NCBI GenBank assembly: GCA_000431535.1
Contig: HF991811.1
Location: forward strand, 1-64,000
DNA: 64,000 nt
From: Clostridium sp. CAG:678
Lineage (GTDB): Bacteria > Bacillota > Clostridia > Oscillospirales > Acutalibacteraceae
Reading direction: 5' to 3'
Notes under the pieces: model-generated
Database searches by the model: none
Told to the model about the DNA's origin: nothing
Seen by the model: only the letters and a program-made list of their open reading frames with translations
Shown: piece after piece, positions 40,443 to 48,846 of the stretch
Layout of the letters: each line of letters begins with the position of its first letter
Position numbering within the stretch: the stretch's first letter is position 1
Made by a program: the position numbers and the translations under genes

Positions 40443-42193
40443 TATTCGCTCACCCCTTTCTGTTGTGTCTGGTAAATTTCCTGATAGATCTCATTCGTTT
40501 TCAGCAGATTATCGTGGGTGTCCATGCCTTTGATCTCGCCGTCATCCAAAACAATGATCTGATCCGCATCCTTAACGGATGAAACACGCTGCGCGATGAT
40601 AAAAACAGTAGTATCTTTCAGTTCGTTATAAAAGCTGTCTCTGATCTTCGCCTCTGTAGCTGTATCCACGGCGGAAGTAGAATCATCCAGGATCAGTATC
40701 TTGGGGTGTTTGATCATGGCGCGCGCGATGCAAAGGCGCTGTTTTTGGCCACCTGAAAGGTTCAGACCGCCCTGAGAAAGATCCGTATCATAGCCGTGCG
40801 GCTGGCGCAGCACAAAATCGTGCGCCTGGGCATATCTGCACGCCTCTTCTATCTCCTCATCCGTTGCGTCTGCCTTGCCCCAGCGGATATTATCCTTGAT
40901 CGTGCCGCTAAAAAGCACATTTTTCTGCAGCACAACGCCGATCATATCCCGCAGCGCTTTGATATCATAATCGCGGACATCCACGCCGTCAACAAGCACC
41001 TGACCGCAGGTGACGTCATAAAGGCGCGGAATCAAATTGACAAGGCTGGATTTTCCGCAGCCGGTGCCGCCCACAACACCGATCACCTGCCCTGCCTCGG
41101 CAGTAAAGGTAATATCGTGCAGGATATCATCTCCCGCATCGGAAGAATCATATTTGAAATTCACGTGACGAAACTCCACTTTACCTTTTGCGTGCGCGGC
41201 ATCCGGGATGTAATCCTTTTCGCCGTTTGTGATATCCACCTTGGTATTCAGAACTTCCACAACTCGGTCGCCGCACGCCTTGCCCCTTGCCAGCTGAAGG
41301 AGCATCATGGAAATCATCATCAGATTCATCAAAACCTGAATGATATAAGAGGCAAAAACAGAAATCTGGCTTACATCCATAACGCCGTTGCTGGCGTCTA
41401 CGCCGCCCCTGTAATACACAAAGACCACAACCGCGTTTAACACGAGCATCATCAGGGGCATAACGGTAACCACAAGGCCGGACGCCCTTGCGCCCTGCGC
41501 TGCAAGGTCATCGGAAACGGCTTTAAATTTTTCCTTTTCATGATCCTCACGCACAAACGCCTTAACAACCCGCATGCCGATCAGGTTTTCCTGAACAACC
41601 CGGTTTACGTTGTCTATCTTTTTCTGCATTTTCTGGAACATCGGGAATCCGAACTTCAAAACGCAGACCACTACAATGATCAGCACGGGCAGAATAAAGA
41701 GCAGCAGCGTGCTCATCTTTGGATTGATGGAAACCGCAAACGCCGCCGACACAACCAATAGCGCCGGTCCCCGAACCAGAATACGCAGCGCCATCATGAC
41801 CACCATTTGCAGCATGGTAATATCATTTGTGAGCCTGGTGGTTAAAGACGCCGTTGAAAAGGTATCTATATTTTTAAAAGAAAACGTGCTTATTTTTTTA
41901 TAGACGTCATTCCTGAGCCGGAACGCAAAATCCTGGCTGCAAACAGAAGACGCTTTCATGGTAGCAAGGCCGCCTGCAAGGCCCACCAGAGCAAGCAGAA
42001 ACATGCCTATACCATACAGTATAACCTCTTTTCGGACTGCTTCCGGAGACGAAGTAGTGCTTACCATATTGTAAATATGGCTGGCAATGGACGGAAGCGA
42101 CAGTTCGCAGATCGCTTCTATGATCATGCCAAGGGCGCTTATGGCCGCAAGGTGCCAAAGCCCTTTCATATAGGATGCCAGTTTTTTCAGCAT
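40442..42193 (-). CDS. ABC exporter half-transporter (degenerate-site subunit)
   Basis: A 583-residue exporter half: six TM helices, then an ATPase with Walker A GGTGCGKSSL, signature LSGGQKQRLCIARA and Walker B ILILDDSTSAVD. The catalytic Glu after Walker B is Asp, a change typical of the weaker site in heterodimeric exporters; its own canonical LSGGQ would complete the partner's active site. GGAGG precedes the start. First gene of the pair. Confidence 0.9.
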   Translation of the reverse strand: MLKKLASYMKGLWHLAAISALGMIIEAICELSLPSIASHIYNMVSTTSSPEAVRKEVILYGIGMFLLALVGLAGGLATMKASSVCSQDFAFRLRNDVYKKISTFSFKNIDTFSTASLTTRLTNDITMLQMVVMMALRILVRGPALLVVSAAFAVSINPKMSTLLLFILPVLIIVVVCVLKFGFPMFQKMQKKIDNVNRVVQENLIGMRVVKAFVREDHEKEKFKAVSDDLAAQGARASGLVVTVMPLMMLVLNAVVVFVYYRGGVDASNGVMDVSQISVFASYIIQVLMNLMMISMMLLQLARGKACGDRVVEVLNTKVDITNGEKDYIPDAAHAKGKVEFRHVNFKYDSSDAGDDILHDITFTAEAGQVIGVVGGTGCGKSSLVNLIPRLYDVTCGQVLVDGVDVRDYDIKALRDMIGVVLQKNVLFSGTIKDNIRWGKADATDEEIEEACRYAQAHDFVLRQPHGYDTDLSQGGLNLSGGQKQRLCIARAMIKHPKILILDDSTSAVDTATEAKIRDSFYNELKDTTVFIIAQRVSSVKDADQIIVLDDGEIKGMDTHDNLLKTNEIYQEIYQTQQKGVSE

Positions 42194-42319
42194 ATATATT
42201 CCTCCGAAACAATATTCCCGTGATCTGCATCATTACAGACCGCTGCGCGAAAAATCAGTAAGATGTATTCTACCATTATAAAAAATTAAAATCAAGATGC
42301 TATCTGTTAAATTTTGCGG

Positions 42320-42348
42320 TTGTAAAAAAACGAGCTTTATGATAAAAT
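42320..42348 (+). promoter_or_regulatory. Promoter upstream of rsmA
   Basis: TTGTAA (42320-42325), 17 bp, TAAAAT (42343-42348). It leaves a leader of about 80 bases before the rsmA start. Confidence 0.55.
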
Positions 42349-42384
42349 ATGCCGTGATCCCGGAAAGCAGGATCAGGCAGTATG

Positions 42385-42412
42385 AACCTTTTATGCATAT
42401 GCACAAAAGGTT
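42385..42412. promoter_or_regulatory. 28-bp near-perfect palindrome in the rsmA leader
   Basis: AACCTTTT ... AAAAGGTT flank a central TGCATATGCA with a single mismatched pair, giving a 28-bp dyad. A TGATCC / GGATCA stem precedes it. It could be an RNA hairpin or a protein operator. Confidence 0.5.
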
Positions 42413-42436
42413 TACTATTCCGTATCGGGGGCATTT

Positions 42437-43285
42437 ATGGATCTTTGCAACTACAGAGAAATAAAAGACCTGCTTATGAGGCATGGTTTCACGTTTTCAA
42501 AATCACTTGGGCAGAATTTCATCATAAATAAAAGCATATGCCCCGCCATGGCGCAAAGCCTTGGAGCAGATGAGACAACCGGTGTGCTGGAGATCGGCCC
42601 CGGCATCGGCGTGCTGACGAAAGAACTGTGCGCGGTTGCCGGAAAAGTGATCAGCATTGAACTGGACGAGCGCCTGTTTCCGATACTGCATGAAACGCTT
42701 GCAGATTGCGCAAATCTGGAAATCGTAAAAGGCGACGCACTGAAAACAGATCTGAACGCGCTTGTGCAGGAAAAATTTCGTGATATGAAAGAGATCAAAG
42801 TATGCGCAAATCTGCCGTATTATATTACCTCGCCCATCATCATGAAACTGATCGAAAGCAGGCTGCCGGTAAGAGAGATTGTAGTTATGGTGCAAAAAGA
42901 GGCTGCGGACAGACTCTGTGCAGAGATCGGATCCCGTGAAAGCGGTGCGCTTACCGTTGCGGCGCAGTATTATGCCGAAACGGAAAAACTTTTTGAAGTA
43001 AGCCGCGGCAGCTTTATGCCGCAGCCGAAAGTAGACAGCGCAGTGATCCGGCTATCCGTCAGAACAAGACCCGCCGTGCAACCGGAAAATGAAGAGCGTT
43101 TTTTCCGAATCATCAGAGCGGCATTTTCCCAACGGCGAAAAACGGCACTAAACAGCCTTTCGTCCGCCCTGAATCTGCCAAAGGATCAGGTGCGCGCGGC
43201 ACTTTCCGAGATCGGGAGAAACGAAAAAGACCGGGCGGAAAATTTCACGATGCAGGAATTCGCACAACTCTCCGCTATCCTATAA
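42437..43285 (+). CDS. rsmA: 16S rRNA dimethyladenosine transferase
   Basis: A 282-residue KsgA/RsmA enzyme that dimethylates two adenines near the 3' end of 16S rRNA. SAM-binding LEIGPGIGVLTKEL near residue 50, the catalytic NLPYYITSPI motif near 135, and FSQRRKTALNSL in the C-terminal domain. Full length. A leader with a large palindrome precedes it. The gene is alone here, without the rnmV neighbour seen in Bacillus. Confidence 0.95.
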   Translation: MDLCNYREIKDLLMRHGFTFSKSLGQNFIINKSICPAMAQSLGADETTGVLEIGPGIGVLTKELCAVAGKVISIELDERLFPILHETLADCANLEIVKGDALKTDLNALVQEKFRDMKEIKVCANLPYYITSPIIMKLIESRLPVREIVVMVQKEAADRLCAEIGSRESGALTVAAQYYAETEKLFEVSRGSFMPQPKVDSAVIRLSVRTRPAVQPENEERFFRIIRAAFSQRRKTALNSLSSALNLPKDQVRAALSEIGRNEKDRAENFTMQEFAQLSAIL

Positions 43286-43405
43286 ACAGTAAAACACAGA
43301 AAGCAAGATCTTTTTGTATATTTTGTTAATTTTTTCCGATAATATTGCATGGCATGATCCTATGTATTAATATAGTATTCGATAGACAAGAACTGAGAGG
43401 ACAAT

Positions 43406-43984
43406 ATGGAAAACAACAAGATACAACTGAATCTTTCCGCGCTTCCGGGCGAATATGCGCGGCTGTTTATTAAGGACCCGCTTTTTATGTTTTTATGCCC
43501 TGTTAAGGCAAACCGGGCGGATTTTATTATAAAATACTTTCAATATTATCTTGAAAAATGGGATTCGCGCGGCGAACTGATAAAAACGAGCAGTAAAAAC
43601 ATTGCCGCCACACTTACAGATCCCAACGCATTTCCATACAAATTTCCCGGCAAGCACGGATTTTCATTAAAAATGAACAAATACTCCCACAACATTTTAA
43701 ATCATATGGAAGTGGTGCAAAACATTATTGACATCGTTGTGCCGGAACAATTGAGCAAGCGCCTTCTTACGATCTATTCCGCGCCTGAAGTGCCCGAAAG
43801 CGAGATAGAACGAATCATTCAGGAAAGTAAAAAGAAAGCCAAAGAAGAAAATTTTGTGCTGGTATACGAAACCTTTTCCAAAAGATTTATTGAAACCTTT
43901 GAAAAGGCAGGCTTTGAAACCGGTTATTCCCGGCAATTCTTAAACACGCAGTTCTTTCAAACGGTTATGACTTATAATATTTAA
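43406..43984 (+). CDS. Hypothetical protein, weakly acetyltransferase-like
   Basis: A 192-residue soluble protein with a GAGAGGA ribosome site. The first 50 residues (YARLFIKDPLFMFLCP, ADFIIKYFQYYLEK) recall the N-terminal region of some GNAT acetyltransferases, but the acetyl-CoA-binding Q/RxxGxG/A motif is absent. The centre is helical and polar. I cannot assign a function. It is monocistronic and ends at a strong bidirectional hairpin. Confidence 0.6.
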   Translation: MENNKIQLNLSALPGEYARLFIKDPLFMFLCPVKANRADFIIKYFQYYLEKWDSRGELIKTSSKNIAATLTDPNAFPYKFPGKHGFSLKMNKYSHNILNHMEVVQNIIDIVVPEQLSKRLLTIYSAPEVPESEIERIIQESKKKAKEENFVLVYETFSKRFIETFEKAGFETGYSRQFLNTQFFQTVMTYNI

Positions 43985-44029
43985 AAAAGCATAACAAAGC
44001 CATACAGAATAAAACAAGAATGATATAAA

Positions 44030-44062
44030 AACACCGCTTAAGTGCAGCACTTAAGCGGTGTT
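44030..44062. terminator. Bidirectional terminator
   Basis: Arms of 16 bp, AACACCGCTTAAGTGC and GCACTTAAGCGGTGTT, are nearly continuous around a single base, with TTTT on the plus strand and A-rich sequence on the left. It separates two convergent genes. Confidence 0.85.
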
Positions 44063-44090
44063 TTATTACTTCTATCTGATTTTCAAAACT

Positions 44091-45965
44091 TTAAACAGTA
44101 ACATCCGCAGCCGAAACGAACACGCCGTCTGCCTCACTTCCAACGGTAACCGTTACCGTATCACCCGTCTGAACGAGCAGAACATCCATACAGTCTGCAA
44201 CACTGATATAATAATAGGTGCCGTTGATCTGCAGGTAATAATATGTGTTTCCGTTATTTACGGAAGTCAGAATGGAGGTTACCTCTCCGGTTACCTGGGA
44301 GCCGTCCGCTGCCGGCGCGGAGGGCGCCGCTGTGTTACCGTTTTCGGCAGGCGTTTCCTGTGCCGTGCCGCCGGCATCTTCGTCCGTCTCGTCCACAAGA
44401 TATTCATCTACATTGATATCTGTGCCGATAATGTTTTTATCTTTCAGCGCCTGAATATAGTTTTCAACCGCGGCGTTAAGCGCTTTGGCATCACTCTTCA
44501 TCTCATCCACGATGCCTGTGCCGACGATGGTTTTATCCGCCAGGTTAACAAGTGCATAGCCCTTGACCGTGTTACTGGAGCCGTAAAGGCTCATAAAGTA
44601 AGTCGGCTGGCCCTCAATATCCAGAAGAATCGGGAATGTGGCGGCATACTGGTAGTTCTGCACCGCGTCTTCCGCGGACTGCTGGGCAGCGGTCTCGATC
44701 GCGCCGCCGTTTTCATAATATCTGGTTTCCTTGGTGCGCTGGTTGCTGAGGATAAAGCCGAAATTTGACGCATCGGATTCAGAAGACGTTACGCCGGTAT
44801 AGATCCACACATCATCATCCATAGCGATATAGCCGTTGCCCTGCGACGCCTGGCTCACATCATTCTGGAAAATGATGGAGTTCCAGAAACCGTTTTGGAA
44901 TTTGCCGTAATAATCATACTGCTGAACCAGCAGGTTTGCGGAATATACCACATCGATCCACTGAAGGGATTCATCCGAACGCACTTGCTCAATATCATAA
45001 TACACGCTTTCGCCGCTGAGCGCATCCGTTATAATGGCGCCATTTACATCCGTTCCGCCGAAAAGGCCGATGGTTTTATCCAGCACCGGGGTGATCCAAT
45101 AAGGATGCCCGTCGTCACTGATCTCAAAATTCGGGGTATCCAAAAGCTCGGTGGGATACTGGAAACGAATGTGGCGGATCAGTTTTTCATTAAACAATTC
45201 CGTGGGGCTGTACTGGATGCAGGAACCAAACTGCTCCACGCAGTTCACAACCGTAACCTTTTGCGAGATCAGGTCAATAATCATATAAGCGGGAACGCCC
45301 TCTTTGGTATTATTGAACCATTTGAACACATCGGCGTACTCCAGATATGCCACACGAACCGGGCGGTTATTATAATTGATCATCGTAGTGGTGTTTGAAA
45401 CCACATACTGGCTCTTATATTCGGAAAGAGAACCAAGCTGCTGGTCCGCAAGCGTCAGCGCCCGGGATTCATCCACACGGGGAACGCTGTCCACACTGAG
45501 TTTTTCAAAATCCGTTGAAAATTCACTGGTTGTAACCGGCAGCAGTTTGTTATAAGAGGACGCTCTGAAAATCGTTGCACCGCAGAGCCAGCCAACCGCC
45601 ATGACCACAACAAGCACAGCTGCAATAATCACCGGCACCTTTGATTTTTTCTTAATATATTCGCGGCGCTCTATCTTTTTGTTTGCCTTGCAGGCAAGCG
45701 CAAAAAACACCATAAACAGCACGATGAGAACCATGATGAATATATACATATTTACATCTTTAAAATTCAGCGCCGGCAACATCATATAATAAACGATTCC
45801 GCCCGCAATGATCGTTAATACAGCGGAAATAAGCAGCCTGAGCCACACTTTTTCCGGTTTAACCACAACATCCACTTCCTCTTTTTTGGGCCATTTGAAT
45901 TTGGATTTGAAATCATTGATCACTTCATCCGCATCATAATCCATATTGGGGATCTGTTCGCTCAT
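44091..45965 (-). CDS. Large membrane-anchored protein, unknown
   Basis: A 624-residue protein: a cytoplasmic N-terminus of about 40 residues, three TM segments (near 43-65, 72-92 and 108-130), then a large extracytoplasmic region. That region has beta-rich repeats reminiscent of PepSY-like folding (ALTLADQQLGSLSEYKSQYV), followed by an Ala/Pro/Glu linker near 540 and a small C-terminal beta domain (NTYYYLQINGTYYYISVADC). No family assigned. Its position near other envelope genes suggests a surface role. Confidence 0.65.
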   Translation of the reverse strand: MSEQIPNMDYDADEVINDFKSKFKWPKKEEVDVVVKPEKVWLRLLISAVLTIIAGGIVYYMMLPALNFKDVNMYIFIMVLIVLFMVFFALACKANKKIERREYIKKKSKVPVIIAAVLVVVMAVGWLCGATIFRASSYNKLLPVTTSEFSTDFEKLSVDSVPRVDESRALTLADQQLGSLSEYKSQYVVSNTTTMINYNNRPVRVAYLEYADVFKWFNNTKEGVPAYMIIDLISQKVTVVNCVEQFGSCIQYSPTELFNEKLIRHIRFQYPTELLDTPNFEISDDGHPYWITPVLDKTIGLFGGTDVNGAIITDALSGESVYYDIEQVRSDESLQWIDVVYSANLLVQQYDYYGKFQNGFWNSIIFQNDVSQASQGNGYIAMDDDVWIYTGVTSSESDASNFGFILSNQRTKETRYYENGGAIETAAQQSAEDAVQNYQYAATFPILLDIEGQPTYFMSLYGSSNTVKGYALVNLADKTIVGTGIVDEMKSDAKALNAAVENYIQALKDKNIIGTDINVDEYLVDETDEDAGGTAQETPAENGNTAAPSAPAADGSQVTGEVTSILTSVNNGNTYYYLQINGTYYYISVADCMDVLLVQTGDTVTVTVGSEADGVFVSAADVTV

Positions 45966-46146
45966 AATTTATTCTCCTGTTCCTTATATATGCCCGGCAT
46001 TCCCGCGGCATTGAGATAATCATAACATAATACTTCATATTATTCAATAAGAATATATTGAATTTTCTTTTAACAAAATCGAGATATTGTAAGTGTTTCC
46101 CAAAATGCCGGGGCGGCAGTCCTGCTGAATGCCGGCATAAAAACGA

Positions 46147-46164
46147 GCCGCCCTAACGGGCGGC
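46147..46164 (-). terminator. Terminator of the 323-residue lipoprotein gene
   Basis: Stem GCCGCCC / GGGCGGC around TAAC, followed on the minus strand by TCGTTTTTA. Confidence 0.75.
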
Positions 46165-46201
46165 CCTGGGTTTCATTCAAATTAAATTATGCTTTATATG
46201 C

Positions 46202-47173
46202 TTACGCTCTTGTGATTCCTTTTGCTTCCATAAGATACTCATCTGATGCAGGATAATGCATATCATAAGAAATATCGATAGAAGCGCTCTTGTCTTTGAT
46301 AACAAGCACGTTTGCGTGATTTACGGAAACCTGAACGGCCATATGATAATCAGCCTCTACAACCGTATTGGTTGCCGTATCTATTTTAATGGTTCCGGTA
46401 CCGCCGGAGTAATTAACAAGGCAGTTTTCAGCAGTTGTGCCGCTTGCCCAAGAAAGCTGAGAAATAGAATCTACCGTAGCGCCGATATCGCCGAGAACTT
46501 CAAAGAATCTGCCCTGGGAATCCTCGCCGCGCATGGACATGGAGCCTTCTTTCGGCTGGATGGTGATGGTAATTGTACCGTCTCCGTTATCTACTACGTT
46601 ACAAGCCTGGCAGTCTTCCGGTGTGAAATAGGACTGTCTGAAATCAAACTGACCCGGATTGGAAGCGTCACCGTTTGAATTATCAAGCAGCGGATCTCTG
46701 TTGTTGCACGGAGGAAGACCGTAAGTGCTCTTTGAGAACAATCCGCCTACAATGGTGGGAACAAGATTGTTGATTACGGAGTTTTCCTGACCTTCGATCA
46801 GAACTTTACCGATCTGAAGATCTTCTTCACCAAGAAGCGCATAGTAAGAAACCGCATTGCCGTCTGCATCGGTATAATTTGCAGTCTGAGATTTCGTGTT
46901 GTTATATGCCTGAACATAATAGTTTACAACAGAAGCCTCATCAGCAAACTCAATACCGCCGTATGTACCTGCAACAAACGGTTCGATTGTGGTTGCAGCG
47001 CCGGCATCTTCGCCTTCGCCCTCATCGGTCTGGTTCCAAGTGCCGTCCTGAACCTCTTTGATTGCCTGTATCGTTCCGTTTGTTACGTAATTTAATTTCG
47101 CACAACCTGCAAGCGAAAGCACGAAAGCAGCAACGAGAACAACACAGAGAATTGCTTTAATTGTTTTTTTCAT
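46202..47173 (-). CDS. Lipoprotein, unknown
   Basis: A 323-residue lipoprotein: signal peptide with lipobox SLAGC (Cys near residue 24), a polar Asp/Glu linker (EGEGEDAGAA), then a folded domain whose second half is strongly beta (GTITITIQPKEGSMSM, GTIKIDTATNTVVEADYH). Two cysteines (TPEDCQAC) may form a disulphide outside the cell. AAAGGGG precedes the start. Monocistronic. Function unknown. Confidence 0.7.
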   Translation of the reverse strand: MKKTIKAILCVVLVAAFVLSLAGCAKLNYVTNGTIQAIKEVQDGTWNQTDEGEGEDAGAATTIEPFVAGTYGGIEFADEASVVNYYVQAYNNTKSQTANYTDADGNAVSYYALLGEEDLQIGKVLIEGQENSVINNLVPTIVGGLFSKSTYGLPPCNNRDPLLDNSNGDASNPGQFDFRQSYFTPEDCQACNVVDNGDGTITITIQPKEGSMSMRGEDSQGRFFEVLGDIGATVDSISQLSWASGTTAENCLVNYSGGTGTIKIDTATNTVVEADYHMAVQVSVNHANVLVIKDKSASIDISYDMHYPASDEYLMEAKGITRA

Positions 47174-47380
47174 TACTTTGGTACCCCTTTCAGTACGAAC
47201 TAAGCATAATCAATTTGCTACTACTCTAATTTATTATAAAATCGACAAAAAGTCAATACCAAAAAACGGAATTAGCAAAAATTATTATCATTTCTTTTAC
47301 AGAATAAGCAGTTGTTATTTTGTTTTTTCTGTGTTATACTTGCTTTGTTAAACTGAAATCTATAGAAAGGTATGTAAAAT

Positions 47381-48094
47381 ATGAGATGCAAAAACTGCGG
47401 CTTTGATAATCAGGAAGGCAGATACATATGCGAAAACTGCGGATCCCCTTTGTTTGACGACAATGATCAGATCGTGCCGGAAGAGGATGATCCGGATAAC
47501 CAGCCCGCGCACAAACTGGATGAGCCTGATGAATCCGATGCCTATGAGGAAGACAGCGCAGAAGACGAAAAAGCAAAAAACAAAAAAAGCATTATCATTA
47601 TCATCGTGCTGGCAGTGATCCTGGTTGCCATGATCGTGGGCATCATCGTTGCCGCCGTGGTAAATAACGATGATGAAACTACAACCAATCCCTCTGTTAC
47701 CGTTACTTCCGATCTGAGCGAGACGGAAACGGAAAAAACAACAAGAAACCGGACAACGGAAAGAACAACGGAATCTACAACGGAGTCAACAACCGAGCGC
47801 ACCACAACAACCACAACGGTTGCGCGTTATACCATTTCCGTTGATATTGACGGCAACGGTTCCGTTTCAGGAGACGGAACTTTTGAATCCGGAAAAAGGA
47901 TAACGCTGACCGCCACGCCGGACACCGGATATCAGTTTACCGGATGGTATGATAATGACACGGGCGCGCAGGTTGCGTCCGCAACAAGATACACAATCCG
48001 CGTGGATTCAAACCGAAATCTGACTGCCCGTTTTGCCCCGCTGCCGGAACAGAACGAACCTACCGGAGGTACTGAGCCAAATGAGCAGGGGTGA
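47381..48094 (+). CDS. Zinc-ribbon, single-TM protein with InlB-type B-repeat
   Basis: A 237-residue membrane protein: N-terminal zinc ribbon with two CxxC pairs (MRCKNCGFDNQ, ICENCGSP), an acidic region, one TM (SIIIIIVLAVILVAMIVGII, near 67-90), a Thr/Arg-rich linker (TTERTTESTTESTTERTTTT), and an extracellular beta-grasp-like repeat (GNGSVSGDGTFESGKRITL, GYQFTGWYDND) of the InlB B-repeat type. The ribbon faces the cytosol. It overlaps the next gene by 14 bp. Confidence 0.78.
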   Translation: MRCKNCGFDNQEGRYICENCGSPLFDDNDQIVPEEDDPDNQPAHKLDEPDESDAYEEDSAEDEKAKNKKSIIIIIVLAVILVAMIVGIIVAAVVNNDDETTTNPSVTVTSDLSETETEKTTRNRTTERTTESTTESTTERTTTTTTVARYTISVDIDGNGSVSGDGTFESGKRITLTATPDTGYQFTGWYDNDTGAQVASATRYTIRVDSNRNLTARFAPLPEQNEPTGGTEPNEQG

Positions 48095-48536
48095 TAAAGC
48101 AAAAGAATACTTCTGCACAGGCAGAGGATGTTCACAGTCCGTTGCGCTTGCGTTTTGCGATAAAATGGGGCTTGATCCCGCGCTGGTTGAGAGGCAGACG
48201 ATCGGTTTCGGCGCCGGAATGGGCAGGCTCCGGGAAGTCTGCGGCACCGTATCCGGAATGACCTATGTGCTTTCCACGCTGTATGGCGATGAAGGCAAAG
48301 CCAGCGTATACGCCATGGTGCAGGAAGTGGCAAATGAATTCAAAAAGCAAAACGGATCCATCGTATGCCGGGAACTTTTGGGCATTGCAAGCGGCAAAGT
48401 CTCCCCTCCCGTTCCCGACACGCGCACACCGGAATATTACAAGAAACGCCCCTGCCCCGAGCTTTGCAAAATTGCAGGAGATATACTGGAAACATTCATA
48501 GAAAAGAAAGAAAGCGAAGCAAAAAGCAAAACTTAA
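48081..48536 (+). CDS. C_GCAxxG_C_C-family protein
   Basis: A 151-residue protein of the C_GCAxxG_C_C family, likely redox-active or cluster/metal binding. Cysteines occur in GRGCSQSVALAFCDKMG, EVCGTVSGMTYVLS, IVCRELLG and RPCPELCKIAGD; the central motif is CGTVSG instead of the usual CGA-type. GGAGGT fits the ATG at 48081. A short overlap with the upstream gene suggests translational coupling. Biochemical role unknown. Confidence 0.85.
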   Translation: MSRGDKAKEYFCTGRGCSQSVALAFCDKMGLDPALVERQTIGFGAGMGRLREVCGTVSGMTYVLSTLYGDEGKASVYAMVQEVANEFKKQNGSIVCRELLGIASGKVSPPVPDTRTPEYYKKRPCPELCKIAGDILETFIEKKESEAKSKT

Positions 48537-48632
48537 CCTGTTTTAAGCAAAAAACTCTTGCATTTTTATTTGCAATGTGGTATATTATTTGAGCGTTAAA
48601 TATACATAGGTATGTTTATGTGTGTTTCGCAT

Positions 48633-48709
48633 GCGCCGGTAGCTCAGCTGGATAGAGTGTCTGGCTACGAACCAGAAGGTCGGGGGTTCGAATCCCTTCC
48701 GGCGTACCA
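48633..48709 (+). tRNA. tRNA-Arg (anticodon ACG)
   Basis: A complete cloverleaf with acceptor GCGCCGG paired to CCGGCGT, D-arm AGCTCAGCTGGATAGAG, anticodon stem-loop CTGGCTACGAACCAG, T-arm GGGGGTTCGAATCCC and encoded CCA. ACG decodes CGN arginine codons after inosine modification. The 3' end faces an integrase gene, marking the insertion site of a mobile element. Confidence 0.95.
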
Positions 48710-48712
48710 AAT

Positions 48713-48758
48713 AAAAAATCCTTGAAACCGTTGGTATCACTTGGTTTCAGGGATTTTT
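48713..48758. terminator. Hairpin after tRNA-Arg
   Basis: Arms AAAAATCC(T)TGAAACC and GGTTTCA(G)GGATTTTT form a long stem. It ends the tRNA transcript and also lies downstream of the convergent integrase gene. Confidence 0.75.
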
Positions 48759-48846
48759 CTTTTGCCCACTTGTATATATTCTCAATGTGGGGTTTGACCA
48801 CTTATTGACCACTTATTTCGCATTATATAATCTTTTGAATCGTCAT

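Noticed and set aside
33863-44062. CTTAAG-core hairpins at 33863-33893 and 44030-44062 as further copies of the tandem boxes
   Set aside because: They are terminators at gene ends with a different core (CTTAAG rather than CTTWAAAG) and are not a 16-bp-period direct repeat.
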